From contig JAPLEX010000018.1 of assembly GCA_026390995.1 (NCBI GenBank), forward strand, positions 1-45,400: DNA of 45,400 nucleotides. The letters run 5' to 3'. The translations under genes were made by a program, and so were the position numbers. The notes below the pieces were generated by a model, which worked only from the letters and a program-made list of their open reading frames with translations, did no database searches and was not told the DNA's origin. Every line of letters starts with the position of its first letter. The first letter of the stretch is position 1. This document shows positions 25,592 through 33,540 of this stretch, piece by piece. Source of the DNA: Flavobacterium sp. (GTDB lineage: Bacteria; Bacteroidota; Bacteroidia; Flavobacteriales; Flavobacteriaceae).

Positions 25592-25918
25592 ATGAGTAAT
25601 TTACGAAACAGAGTGCAATTAATCGGAAACGCAGGAAGCGATCCAGAAGTAAAAACATTAGAAAGTGGGAAAAAGGTAGCGGCCTTAACCATTGCCACCA
25701 ACGAAGTCTATTACAAAGACAACGGCGACAAGGTCGAACAAACCGAATGGCATCGCATCACCGCCTGGGGAAAAACAGCCGAAATTCTTGAAAAATATGT
25801 TACCAAAGGCAAAGAATTAGCGGTTGATGGTAAGCTCACCCACCGATCCTATGAAGACAAGAATGGGGATAAGAAATTCATCACTGAAATTCAAGTCGGG
25901 GAAATTTGCTTGTTGTAA
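25592..25918 (+). CDS. ssb: Single-stranded DNA-binding protein, short form
   Basis: A 108-residue OB-fold protein: NRVQLIGNAGSDPEVK at the start, EWHRITAWGKTAEI in the middle and a typical final strand. It binds single-stranded DNA in replication or repair. Unlike the standard SSB it stops right after the OB fold (…GEICLL) and lacks the acidic DDxPF tail used to recruit partner proteins. Short SSBs of this kind are common in Bacteroidetes, probably alongside a full-length one. It is transcribed alone, with a strong hairpin right after the stop. Confidence 0.93.
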   Translation: MSNLRNRVQLIGNAGSDPEVKTLESGKKVAALTIATNEVYYKDNGDKVEQTEWHRITAWGKTAEILEKYVTKGKELAVDGKLTHRSYEDKNGDKKFITEIQVGEICLL

Positions 25919-25929
25919 TAGCAGAGAAA

Positions 25930-25955
25930 AAGAAGCGGCTGCTTTGCCGCTTCTT
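25930..25955 (+). terminator. Terminator of ssb
   Basis: A 10-bp stem AAGAAGCGGC / GCCGCTTCTT with a 6-base loop, 11 bases after the ssb stop. It lies just beyond the 3' end of the convergent CAT-like gene as well. The T tract after the stem is short and interrupted. Confidence 0.75.
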
Positions 25956-25967
25956 GATGCTTTGTTG

Positions 25968-26597
25968 TTATTTTTCGTTCAATAGGTCTTGCAATCGATT
26001 TACAAAAACACCCACGTCATAGCCGTCAACCAAGCCGTGGTGTACATGAACAGAAAAGGGAATACTGCGTTTGCCAGCTGTATTGATAGTCATTTTTCCA
26101 AATGACATTTTAGGGCAGCTGTCCGGAAGAGTATAACTTCTAGCATGCGAAAACGAAGTGAATGAAATCCAAGGAAGCACAGAAAAATGAATTACATTAG
26201 GGGAAAACTCACGGGTAAATAAGCCTGTGGTTTGTTTTACGCGGGCAACCTCAAGCGCTGCATTTTGAGTAAAAAAAACTAAGTCAGGATCAAAGTTAAT
26301 TTGAGAGAAACCGAAAGTTTTGTCGTCTCGCAATACGGTGGGTGATCCATGGATTTTTGAAAATTCAACTACCTCATTATTTTCTATTCGAAGACGAAAT
26401 GGTTTGTTTTCGTTAACGGCAACTAAGGTTTTATGTAAATAATACGTTGAAAAGGGAACTCCAAGAGTTTTGGCTTTATGGTAAGCGTTTTCGCAATCTA
26501 GTTGGGTCGTGAGCCCAAAAAACGGTTCTTCAAACGAATTGAAAAACTCAAAATGTTCGTTACGATTCCAGGTAGCAAGATCAATCTTGTGTTTCAT
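25968..26597 (-). CDS. Chloramphenicol-acetyltransferase-like (CatA fold) acyltransferase
   Basis: A 209-residue protein of the type A CAT fold: the active-site HHGLVDG near residue 187 includes the catalytic His and structural Asp, and SFTSF and FGKMT segments fit the family core. Real CatA enzymes acetylate chloramphenicol; chromosomal relatives in flavobacteria often have unknown acceptors, so resistance should not be assumed. The ATG overlaps the HAD stop by one base (TAATG), so it is the last gene of the metG operon. Housekeeping context argues for a metabolic or detoxifying role. Confidence 0.88.
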   Translation of the reverse strand: MKHKIDLATWNRNEHFEFFNSFEEPFFGLTTQLDCENAYHKAKTLGVPFSTYYLHKTLVAVNENKPFRLRIENNEVVEFSKIHGSPTVLRDDKTFGFSQINFDPDLVFFTQNAALEVARVKQTTGLFTREFSPNVIHFSVLPWISFTSFSHARSYTLPDSCPKMSFGKMTINTAGKRSIPFSVHVHHGLVDGYDVGVFVNRLQDLLNEK

Positions 26598-27286
26598 TAC
26601 AAGTGCAGTATAGTTAGTAAATCGGGGAGTTGATCAATTGCTGTGAAATGAGGATGCTCCACTTGATGACTTATTTTCTCGTGTTCCCAGGTCACATGAA
26701 AAGGAACGTGTACGCCGTAACCGCCAAGTTCTAAAACCGGAAGCACATCTGATTTTAGTGAATTGCCAATCATCATGAAGTTTTCGGGGGGCACCTCTAA
26801 ACGTTGCAGTAATTTTTGGTAATTGAGTACTTGTTTATCGGCCATCACTTCAATGTGGTGAAAATAAGGCCCTAAACCAGAGTCGTGTAATTTTCGTTGT
26901 TGGTCTTTTAGATCGCCTTTGGTGGCAACAATTAGTTTGTATTTGCCTTGAAGTGCTTGCAAGGTTTCTTCAACGCCATTTATAAGTTCTATAGGTTGTT
27001 GAATCATTTCTTTGCCTAAGGCAATAATTTTACCAATGGTAGACGGTGAAATTTTGTGGTCAGAGACTAAATAGGCAGTCTCTATCATAGATAAAACAAA
27101 GCCTTTAATCCCATAGCCGTAAAGGTCTAAGTTTTGTATTTCGATGCGAAAAAGTTCTTTTTGTAATTCGTGATTAGGCAAATAATCCGAGAGCAAATCA
27201 CAAAAAACCTGTTCCGTTTTTTGAAAATAAGGTTCGTTTACAAAGAGGGTATCGTCGGCATCAAAAGCTATTATTTTTAGATCCAT
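26597..27286 (-). CDS. HAD-superfamily hydrolase
   Basis: A 229-residue phosphatase-like protein with the HAD motifs in order: motif I FDADDTLF (nucleophile Asp9, acid Asp11), motif II VATKGD, and motif IV MIGNSLKSDVLP. A helical cap of about 70 residues sits between motifs I and II (C1 cap). It most likely removes phosphate from a small metabolite; substrate not predictable. It is the third gene of the metG operon, two bases after the membrane-protein gene and overlapping the CAT-like gene by one base. Confidence 0.9.
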   Translation of the reverse strand: MDLKIIAFDADDTLFVNEPYFQKTEQVFCDLLSDYLPNHELQKELFRIEIQNLDLYGYGIKGFVLSMIETAYLVSDHKISPSTIGKIIALGKEMIQQPIELINGVEETLQALQGKYKLIVATKGDLKDQQRKLHDSGLGPYFHHIEVMADKQVLNYQKLLQRLEVPPENFMMIGNSLKSDVLPVLELGGYGVHVPFHVTWEHEKISHQVEHPHFTAIDQLPDLLTILHL

Positions 27287-27288
27287 TA

Positions 27289-27786
27289 TTAGTTAATTGA
27301 AAAATAAACCAAAGCGATACAAGCTGATAAAATATGAATCCAGGAAATACCTAGTACGCAAATAGTGAGTCTAGATTTGGGTGAATTGGTTGTAGAAAAA
27401 AAATGAAACACAAAGGTCGAATTGGGATTGTTGAGCCAAGAATTAAGATCAATAAAACCCTCTAAATAACCAAATACAAAGGTAGCTGTGAGCAAAAATC
27501 CTTTCACATCAAACAAATTTTTATGCATGGAAAAAGCAATGAAGATAACAAACCAAACTTTTATTAAAATGCGAAAAACAATTTTAATGATGTCAAATAA
27601 TTTAGTGTTGAGCGTGTAGTTCATTATGATAAAAAACAACTGAACACTAGTGAAAATAGTGTGAATTTCCCATAATATGGGTTTCAACACCAAATTATTG
27701 CTGAAAAATAATTGCCATATTGCTAGTGAGGAAACATACGTAATTCCAGCTGAAAGAGACAAGTTTTTGAATAACCGTTTCATCAA
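27289..27786 (-). CDS. Hypothetical inner-membrane protein in the metG operon
   Basis: A 165-residue hydrophobic protein with four or five predicted membrane helices (about residues 12-30, 37-58, 68-85, 92-110 and 140-162) and no motif I can name. The ATG overlaps the metG stop by 4 bases (ATGA). Gene order metG, this gene, HAD, CAT-like and the tight spacing make one transcript likely. Function unknown. Confidence 0.8.
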   Translation of the reverse strand: MMKRLFKNLSLSAGITYVSSLAIWQLFFSNNLVLKPILWEIHTIFTSVQLFFIIMNYTLNTKLFDIIKIVFRILIKVWFVIFIAFSMHKNLFDVKGFLLTATFVFGYLEGFIDLNSWLNNPNSTFVFHFFSTTNSPKSRLTICVLGISWIHILSACIALVYFSIN

Positions 27787-29837
27787 CTTATTGTTTCCCC
27801 ATTGGGCGCTTCGGCAGCTGGATTAACAAAAACTAACTTGCCTTCTGCATTTGTTGTCATTAATATCATACCTTGACTCTCTACCCCTCGTAAGTCTCGT
27901 GGAGCTAAGTTGACCAAAACCGTCACTTTTTTTCCCACTACTTCTTCGGGTGAAAAATGCTCCGCAATTCCGGAGACAATTGTGCGTTGATCAATTCCGG
28001 TGTCTACTGTTAAAACCAGTAATTTGTTGGCTTTGGGCATTTTTTCGGCAGCCAAGATTGTGCCTACACGTAAATCGATTTTAGCAAAATCATCAAACTG
28101 TACTAACTCTTTTTGGGCCATAATTGATTTGTTTTGAGCGGCATTGGCCACTTTACTTGCTTCTAATTTGTCGATTTGTTTTTGAATGGCGGCCTCTTCA
28201 ATTTGTTCAAATAAAATTTGGGGAGTGCCAATGGTATGGCCAGCAGGAAGTAAAACTTCGTCTTGACTTACTGTGTTCCAATCTGCGCTTTTCCAATTTA
28301 AAATATGACTCAATTTTTGGGCCGTAAAAGGCAAAAATGGCTCACACAACACCTGTAAGGCCGCTGCAATTTGAAGTGATATATACAGTTGGGTTTGCAC
28401 GCGTTCGGGATCAGTTTTGATGACTTTCCAAGGTTCTTCGTCGGCTAAATATTTGTTGCCTAATCGAGCGACTTGCATCATTTCTCCTTGGGCTTCTCGA
28501 AAACGGTAGCGTTCAATAGAACTCGAAATCACGGCTGGATATGCGCGCAGTTCCGAAAGAACTTGTAAATCGATATCTGAAAATGCTGAGGGAGTTGGAA
28601 CTACCCCGTCGTAGTATTTTTGAGTGAGCACCACGACTCGGTTAATGAAGTTGCCAAATATAGCGGCCAATTCGTTGTTATTTCGCGCTTGGAAATCTTT
28701 CCAAGTAAAATCGTTGTCTTTGGTTTCGGGGGCATTGGCCGTTAAGGCATAACGCAATACATCCTGCTGATTCGGAAAATCTTGTAAATATTCATGCAGC
28801 CAAACAGCCCAGTTTTTGGAGGTCGATAATTTGTTGCCTTCTAAATTCAAGAACTCGTTGGCCGGAACATTATCGGGCAGGATGAAACTGCCTTCGGCTT
28901 TGAGCATAGCAGGGAAAATAATGCAATGAAAAACTATATTGTCTTTGCCAATGAAGTGGACTAATTTGGTGTCGGCCGATTTCCAATAGGGCTCCCATTC
29001 TTTGCCTTCGCGAGCGGCCCACTCTTTAGTAGCTGAGATATAGCCAATGGGTGCATCAAACCATACATACAATTTTTTGCCTTGGGCGCCTTCAACAGGA
29101 ACATCGATTCCCCAATCTAAATCTCGGGTTACCGCACGGGGTTTCAAACCGTCGTCGATCCAGGATTTTATTTGGCCCAACACATTGGTTTTCCAATCTT
29201 TTTGGTGTCCAACTAGAATCCACTCTTTCAAAAAAGCCTCGTAGCGATCCAAGGGTAAAAACCAGTGTTTGGTTGATTTTAATATAGGCGTTTCTCCAGT
29301 GATAGTCGATTTGGGATTGATTAAATCGGTAGCATTGAGTGTAGATCCGCATTTTTCGCACTGGTCGCCATAGGCTTCTTCGTTACTGCATTTGGGGCAC
29401 GTGCCAGTAACAAAGCGATCGGCTAAAAATTGTTCGGCTTTGGCATCATAGAGTTGTTCGGTGACTTCTTCGATAAAATCGCCCTTATCGTATAATTTTT
29501 TAAAAAAGGCCGAAGCGGTCTCGTGGTGAATTTTAGCAGAGGTGCGGGAATAATTATCAAACGAAATGCCAAAATCGATAAATGATTGACGGATAATTTT
29601 ATCGTATTTGTCTATCACCTCTTGGGGAGTACTGCCCTCTTTTTTGGCCTTCATCGAGATGGCAACTCCGTGTTCGTCACTACCACAAATAAAGGCAACA
29701 TCTTGGTGTTGTAAACGCAAATAACGCGCATAAATATCAGACGGCACATATACGCCAGCCAAATGCCCAATGTGTATAGGGCCATTTGTATAAGGCAAAG
29801 CGGCGGTAATCGTATAGCGTTTTGGAGGTGCTAACAT
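27783..29837 (-). CDS. metG: Methionyl-tRNA synthetase
   Basis: The ATG at 29837 gives 684 residues starting [19 protein letters not shown], aligned with known MetG starts; an upstream in-frame leader of 17 codons is unlikely. Class I signatures: PIHIGH and KLSTS (the KMSKS counterpart). A zinc knuckle [17 protein letters not shown] sits in the connective region. A C-terminal EMAP/OB-fold tRNA-binding domain starts near [12 protein letters not shown]. It charges tRNA-Met with methionine and is essential. It is the first gene of a four-gene operon; a TATTTTTG element lies 39 bases upstream. Confidence 0.97.
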   Translation of the reverse strand: MLAPPKRYTITAALPYTNGPIHIGHLAGVYVPSDIYARYLRLQHQDVAFICGSDEHGVAISMKAKKEGSTPQEVIDKYDKIIRQSFIDFGISFDNYSRTSAKIHHETASAFFKKLYDKGDFIEEVTEQLYDAKAEQFLADRFVTGTCPKCSNEEAYGDQCEKCGSTLNATDLINPKSTITGETPILKSTKHWFLPLDRYEAFLKEWILVGHQKDWKTNVLGQIKSWIDDGLKPRAVTRDLDWGIDVPVEGAQGKKLYVWFDAPIGYISATKEWAAREGKEWEPYWKSADTKLVHFIGKDNIVFHCIIFPAMLKAEGSFILPDNVPANEFLNLEGNKLSTSKNWAVWLHEYLQDFPNQQDVLRYALTANAPETKDNDFTWKDFQARNNNELAAIFGNFINRVVVLTQKYYDGVVPTPSAFSDIDLQVLSELRAYPAVISSSIERYRFREAQGEMMQVARLGNKYLADEEPWKVIKTDPERVQTQLYISLQIAAALQVLCEPFLPFTAQKLSHILNWKSADWNTVSQDEVLLPAGHTIGTPQILFEQIEEAAIQKQIDKLEASKVANAAQNKSIMAQKELVQFDDFAKIDLRVGTILAAEKMPKANKLLVLTVDTGIDQRTIVSGIAEHFSPEEVVGKKVTVLVNLAPRDLRGVESQGMILMTTNAEGKLVFVNPAAEAPNGETIS

Positions 29838-29875
29838 AGGTGTTGAATTAAAAGGGCAAAATTCCAATTGCCTCG

Positions 29876-29883
29876 CAAAAATA
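29876..29883 (-). promoter_or_regulatory. -7 element of the metG operon
   Basis: The minus strand reads TATTTTTG, an exact TAnnTTTG match, 39 bases before the metG ATG. It lies inside the upstream leader frame, which supports the shorter start. A good -33 element is not visible. Confidence 0.45.
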
Positions 29884-29979
29884 AGCAATAGTATTGAGAG
29901 TTCAGGCCCATTTAGATCGAAAAAACAGGGAATTAATCAGCTGATTTTACCGCAGTAGACCAGCGCACAAAGGTTTTTA

Positions 29980-29987
29980 TATCTTTG
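29980..29987 (+). promoter_or_regulatory. -7 element of the LD-carboxypeptidase operon
   Basis: TATCTTTG matches TAnnTTTG, 20 bases before the ATG at 30007. The divergent metG promoter lies about 100 bases to the left. Confidence 0.45.
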
Positions 29988-30006
29988 TCAATCAAAGTTC
30001 AAATTC

Positions 30007-30903
30007 ATGAAATACGCTCAAGCTTTATGTCAAGGAGATACAGTAGCCCTAGTAGCTACTGCACGCAAAAATATTTTACCCAATTTACAACCCGCCATTG
30101 AGCTACTCGAATCTTGGGGACTAAAGGCGGTTATTGGCCAAAGCATCGGGCTCGACAACCACCAATTGGCAGGCACTGACGCGCAACGTGCAGCAGATTT
30201 GCAAGCGCAATTGGACAAACCCGAAGTAAAAGCGATTTGGTGTGTACGAGGAGGCTACGGCACTGTGCGCATGATTGATTTGGTTGATTTTAGCGTGTTG
30301 GCCAAACAGCCCAAATGGATTATTGGGTTTAGCGATGTGACGGTATTGCATGCGCATTTGCATCAATTGGGATTGGCTTCCATTCATGGATTAATGCCGG
30401 TGAATGTAGAAAAAGCAAGCCCTGATGCGCTCGAATCCCTGCGTAAAATTTTGTTTAATGAGCCGCTGCACTACGAATTGCCATTTCAATCAGAAAACCA
30501 ATTGGGGACAGCAACGGGTGAATTGATTGGTGGAAATTTGTCCATTTTATATAGCTTGATGGGCTCTGCCTCTCAGCTTGATGGCGACGGCAAAATATTG
30601 TTTATCGAAGACTTAGACGAATACTTGTACCACTTGGATCGAATGTGTATGGGCTTGAAACGAAGTGGCTTGTTTGCTCAGCTGAGCGGCGTTATTGTAG
30701 GCACATTCAGCCAAATGCACGACAACGAAATCCCATGGGGGAAATCAGCCTATGAAATCTTGGCCGAACATTTGAGTCCGTTGAACATTCCAATTGCCTA
30801 TCATTTTCCGGCAGGCCACATTCCCGACAACCGTGCTTTGGCTTTTGGGAAAAAAGCAAGGTTGATTGTCACTAAATCAGGCACACAATTACAGATTGAC
30901 TAA
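30007..30903 (+). CDS. LD-carboxypeptidase, S66 family
   Basis: A 298-residue serine peptidase of the LdcA/MccF family. RGGYG (81-85) and GFSDVT (Ser109, the nucleophile) match the family; the remaining Glu and His of the triad are in FIEDLDEY and YHFPAGH. It releases the terminal D-alanine from L,D-linked murein tetrapeptides during cell-wall recycling in the cytoplasm. A MccF-like self-immunity role is possible but there is no microcin locus. The stop overlaps the next ATG by one base (TAATG), coupling it to yraN. Confidence 0.92.
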   Translation: MKYAQALCQGDTVALVATARKNILPNLQPAIELLESWGLKAVIGQSIGLDNHQLAGTDAQRAADLQAQLDKPEVKAIWCVRGGYGTVRMIDLVDFSVLAKQPKWIIGFSDVTVLHAHLHQLGLASIHGLMPVNVEKASPDALESLRKILFNEPLHYELPFQSENQLGTATGELIGGNLSILYSLMGSASQLDGDGKILFIEDLDEYLYHLDRMCMGLKRSGLFAQLSGVIVGTFSQMHDNEIPWGKSAYEILAEHLSPLNIPIAYHFPAGHIPDNRALAFGKKARLIVTKSGTQLQID

Positions 30904-31277
30904 TGGCCGCACACAATGAGTTAGGTAAATTGGGCGAAGCATTGGCCTTAGAACATTTACTCCAAAAAGGCTACACTATTTTACACACCAATTGGACCTT
31001 TCAAAAAGCCGAGGTCGATATCTTGGCGCAACAAGATTCAACTTTGGCGGTGATAGAAGTAAAAACCAGGAACACCTCACATTTTGGCGATCCGCAAGAT
31101 TTTGTCACCCCAAAAAAAATTCAGCTGTTGGTCAAAGCCGTTTCGGCCTTTGTAGAACAAGAAAGCCTAGATGTTGAGGTGCGATTTGACATCATTGCGA
31201 TTACCTTGCCCAAACCCACTAATCCACATGAAAAACCCAGCTTAGAACACCTTGAAAATGCCTTTTATCATTTTTGA
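30903..31277 (+). CDS. YraN/UPF0102-family putative endonuclease
   Basis: A 124-residue protein with a restriction-endonuclease-like core: GKLGEALALEHLLQKGY at the start, AEVDILA (Asp) and AVIEVKTR (Glu-x-Lys), the PD-(D/E)xK pattern of the UPF0102 family. The family is conserved in bacteria, and a role in DNA processing is proposed but not well established. It is cotranscribed with the LD-carboxypeptidase through a one-base overlap. The length is normal for the family. Confidence 0.92.
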   Translation: MAAHNELGKLGEALALEHLLQKGYTILHTNWTFQKAEVDILAQQDSTLAVIEVKTRNTSHFGDPQDFVTPKKIQLLVKAVSAFVEQESLDVEVRFDIIAITLPKPTNPHEKPSLEHLENAFYHF

Positions 31278-31313
31278 GATGCTCATTACATCTTTCAATG
31301 TGTATTTAATTCC

Positions 31314-31321
31314 TATATTTG
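31314..31321 (+). promoter_or_regulatory. -7 element of the T9SS metalloprotease gene
   Basis: TATATTTG matches TAnnTTTG, 25 bases before the ATG at 31347. A TTTC lies near the -33 spacing, weaker than the usual TTTG. Confidence 0.45.
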
Positions 31322-31346
31322 AAGCCAATACTCAACCCCTTTCGCT

Positions 31347-33506
31347 ATGAAAAACTACCTGATTCTTTTGGTATCCCTTATTGGATTTTGCGGATTTTCG
31401 CAACAGGAAATTGCAAAAAAAGTAATCCAATTAAACGCGGCCAACACAAGTTTTACGCCGTTTTCGGTGTTGGAATCTAGCAATTATTCCCCGTCAAATG
31501 CAGTCCAAGCGGTAATCGAAAATGCTACTTATGCCAATATTAATATGGCTAATGTTGCCGCAATAATGGCGCAAAAAAAGGAGTTTCTTGAACTTTCTAT
31601 TCCATACCAAAACACAACCATAACCGTACAATTGTATAAAGTAAATCCATTTGCTGAAGGTTTTCATTTGGACACCGATGTGCAAAAAAACACCGCCTAT
31701 ACCCCTGGATTGTACTACCGAGGCGCAATCAAAAACAACCCGAATTCAGTCGTTTCTTTCAATTTTTTTGCCAATGAACTCAACGGAATTATTTCGGGTA
31801 ATGAATTGGGTAATGTGGTGATTGGTAAATTGGAAAACAGTTCATCGTATATCATCTACTCAGACAGCGATTTAAAAATTTTGAATGACTTTAGTTGTGC
31901 AGCCAAGGAATCGGCAACAGTTAAATCTTCCGCTATCGAAACCGCACAACCCGCTAGTGCGCGTTGTGTATCCATTTACTTTGAGATTGATTTCGATTTG
32001 TATGAAGCCAACAACAACAATACGACCACGACAACCAATTGGATGACTTCGGTGTTTAATAACGTGCAAACTTTATATGCCAATGACGGCATTAGCATTG
32101 CCATCAAAAATATTTTTATCTGGACCACGCAAGATCCGTATGAAGGCATCGGAACATCCTCATCGGATTACTTGTTTAAATTTAATGAAGTACGTCCTGT
32201 TTTTGATGGAGACGTAGGTCAATTGGTGGGAATCGATCCCGGAGGATTAGGCGGAGTTGCTGTTACGATAAATGGGCTTTGTTCACAGGATAATTTCAGT
32301 TATGCAGACGTAACCACCAGTTATAGTTCGGTACCCACTTATTCGTGGACCATCGAAGTAATTTCGCACGAATTTGGACACTTATTGGGTTCACCACACA
32401 CACACGGTTGTTATTGGAATGGCGACGACACGGCTATTGACGGCTGTGGACAACAAGCTGGGTACAGCGAAGGATCTTGTCCTCAGGCACCAATTCCATC
32501 AAGTTCGGTAAAAGGCACTATTATGAGCTATTGTCACCTCACCAATGCGGGCATCAGTTTTAACAACGGCTTTGGCCCACAGCCTGCAGCGCTTATCTTG
32601 AGTACGGTAAATGGCTCAACTTGTTTGAGTACTGATTGTGTCAATACCTGTATAAACACCGTGGCTGCAATTGAGGTAACCAACACAGGAAACACCTCTG
32701 CGTCGGTTACTTGGACCGATAATTCCACCACCAACTGGGAAGTGTCGGCCGCAACGTTTACGGCAGGAAACATCAACTGGATACCGGTTTCAACCAATTC
32801 GTATACATTTACCAATTTAGCGCCCAACACCTTTTACCGCATTCGGGTACGTCCGGTCTGTAGTTTTGGGTTGGAAGCGCCCAGCAGACAAACGGTTATT
32901 GCAACCGGAACCGAGTATTGCAATGGTATAACCCTTACCGATACTGGCGGAACAGCCAATGATTATACCGATTCGGAGACCTACGTGCGCGTATTAATTC
33001 CTAATTTACCCAACAAAAAAATACAACTGACATTCACGGAATTTGATCTTGAATTAGACTGGGATTATTTGTATGTCTATGACGGAAACTCCACCTCAGC
33101 TACCGATTTAAGCAACGGCGGATTTACCGGAAATACCATTCCTGGGCCTTTTGAGTCTACTGCCGCCGATGGTTCGTTGACCTTTAAATTTGCTTCCGAT
33201 GGCGGCGTAGTGGCGCCTGGATATGTAGCAACTGTAGCGTGTTTAACCAACTTGGGAATCGCCGGTTTCCAGCCCCTGATTGATTTTACCTATGCGCCAA
33301 ACCCCACTACTGGGAAAGTGAGCATACAATCTAAAACTGCTTTTTCTCAGCTGAAAGTAACCAACGTAATGGGCCAAGTACTGATCCAAAAATCAAAAAC
33401 TGCCCTCGAAGATCAGTTGGATCTTTCGGGATTTGCCAAAGGCACCTACCTCATCAGCTTGCAATACGAAAGCCAAGAAGTACACTTTAAAATCGTAAAA
33501 TACTAA
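31347..33506 (+). CDS. Secreted reprolysin-like (M12B) metalloprotease with FN3, CUB and T9SS domains
   Basis: A 719-residue protein: signal peptide (about 1-18), a prodomain, and a metzincin catalytic domain with HEFGHLLGSPH (His341, Glu342, His345, His351). Then come a fibronectin type III domain (about 435-520), a CUB-like domain (about 525-630; FTEFDLELDWDYLYVYDG is typical) and a type A T9SS sorting domain (about 645-719; YAPNPTTGKVSI, GTYLISL, FKIVKY). It should be exported by T9SS and released or bound at the surface to digest external proteins. The gene stands alone, with its own promoter and a strong terminator. Confidence 0.93.
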   Translation: MKNYLILLVSLIGFCGFSQQEIAKKVIQLNAANTSFTPFSVLESSNYSPSNAVQAVIENATYANINMANVAAIMAQKKEFLELSIPYQNTTITVQLYKVNPFAEGFHLDTDVQKNTAYTPGLYYRGAIKNNPNSVVSFNFFANELNGIISGNELGNVVIGKLENSSSYIIYSDSDLKILNDFSCAAKESATVKSSAIETAQPASARCVSIYFEIDFDLYEANNNNTTTTTNWMTSVFNNVQTLYANDGISIAIKNIFIWTTQDPYEGIGTSSSDYLFKFNEVRPVFDGDVGQLVGIDPGGLGGVAVTINGLCSQDNFSYADVTTSYSSVPTYSWTIEVISHEFGHLLGSPHTHGCYWNGDDTAIDGCGQQAGYSEGSCPQAPIPSSSVKGTIMSYCHLTNAGISFNNGFGPQPAALILSTVNGSTCLSTDCVNTCINTVAAIEVTNTGNTSASVTWTDNSTTNWEVSAATFTAGNINWIPVSTNSYTFTNLAPNTFYRIRVRPVCSFGLEAPSRQTVIATGTEYCNGITLTDTGGTANDYTDSETYVRVLIPNLPNKKIQLTFTEFDLELDWDYLYVYDGNSTSATDLSNGGFTGNTIPGPFESTAADGSLTFKFASDGGVVAPGYVATVACLTNLGIAGFQPLIDFTYAPNPTTGKVSIQSKTAFSQLKVTNVMGQVLIQKSKTALEDQLDLSGFAKGTYLISLQYESQEVHFKIVKY

Positions 33507-33511
33507 GTAAG

Positions 33512-33540
33512 AAATCCAGCCTAACCGCTGGATTTTTTTT
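33512..33540 (+). terminator. Terminator of the T9SS metalloprotease gene
   Basis: A 9-bp stem AAATCCAGC / GCTGGATTT with a 6-base loop, followed on the plus strand by eight T. It overlaps the stop of the convergent mfd. Confidence 0.9.

Noticed and set aside
25968..26597. A chloramphenicol resistance gene
   Set aside because: The fold and HHGLVDG motif fit CatA, but the gene sits in a metG operon without mobile elements, and chromosomal relatives commonly have unknown acceptors.
30007..30903. Microcin C immunity protein MccF
   Set aside because: The S66 fold is shared, but there is no microcin synthesis gene nearby and yraN is the operon partner, so murein LD-carboxypeptidase is more likely.
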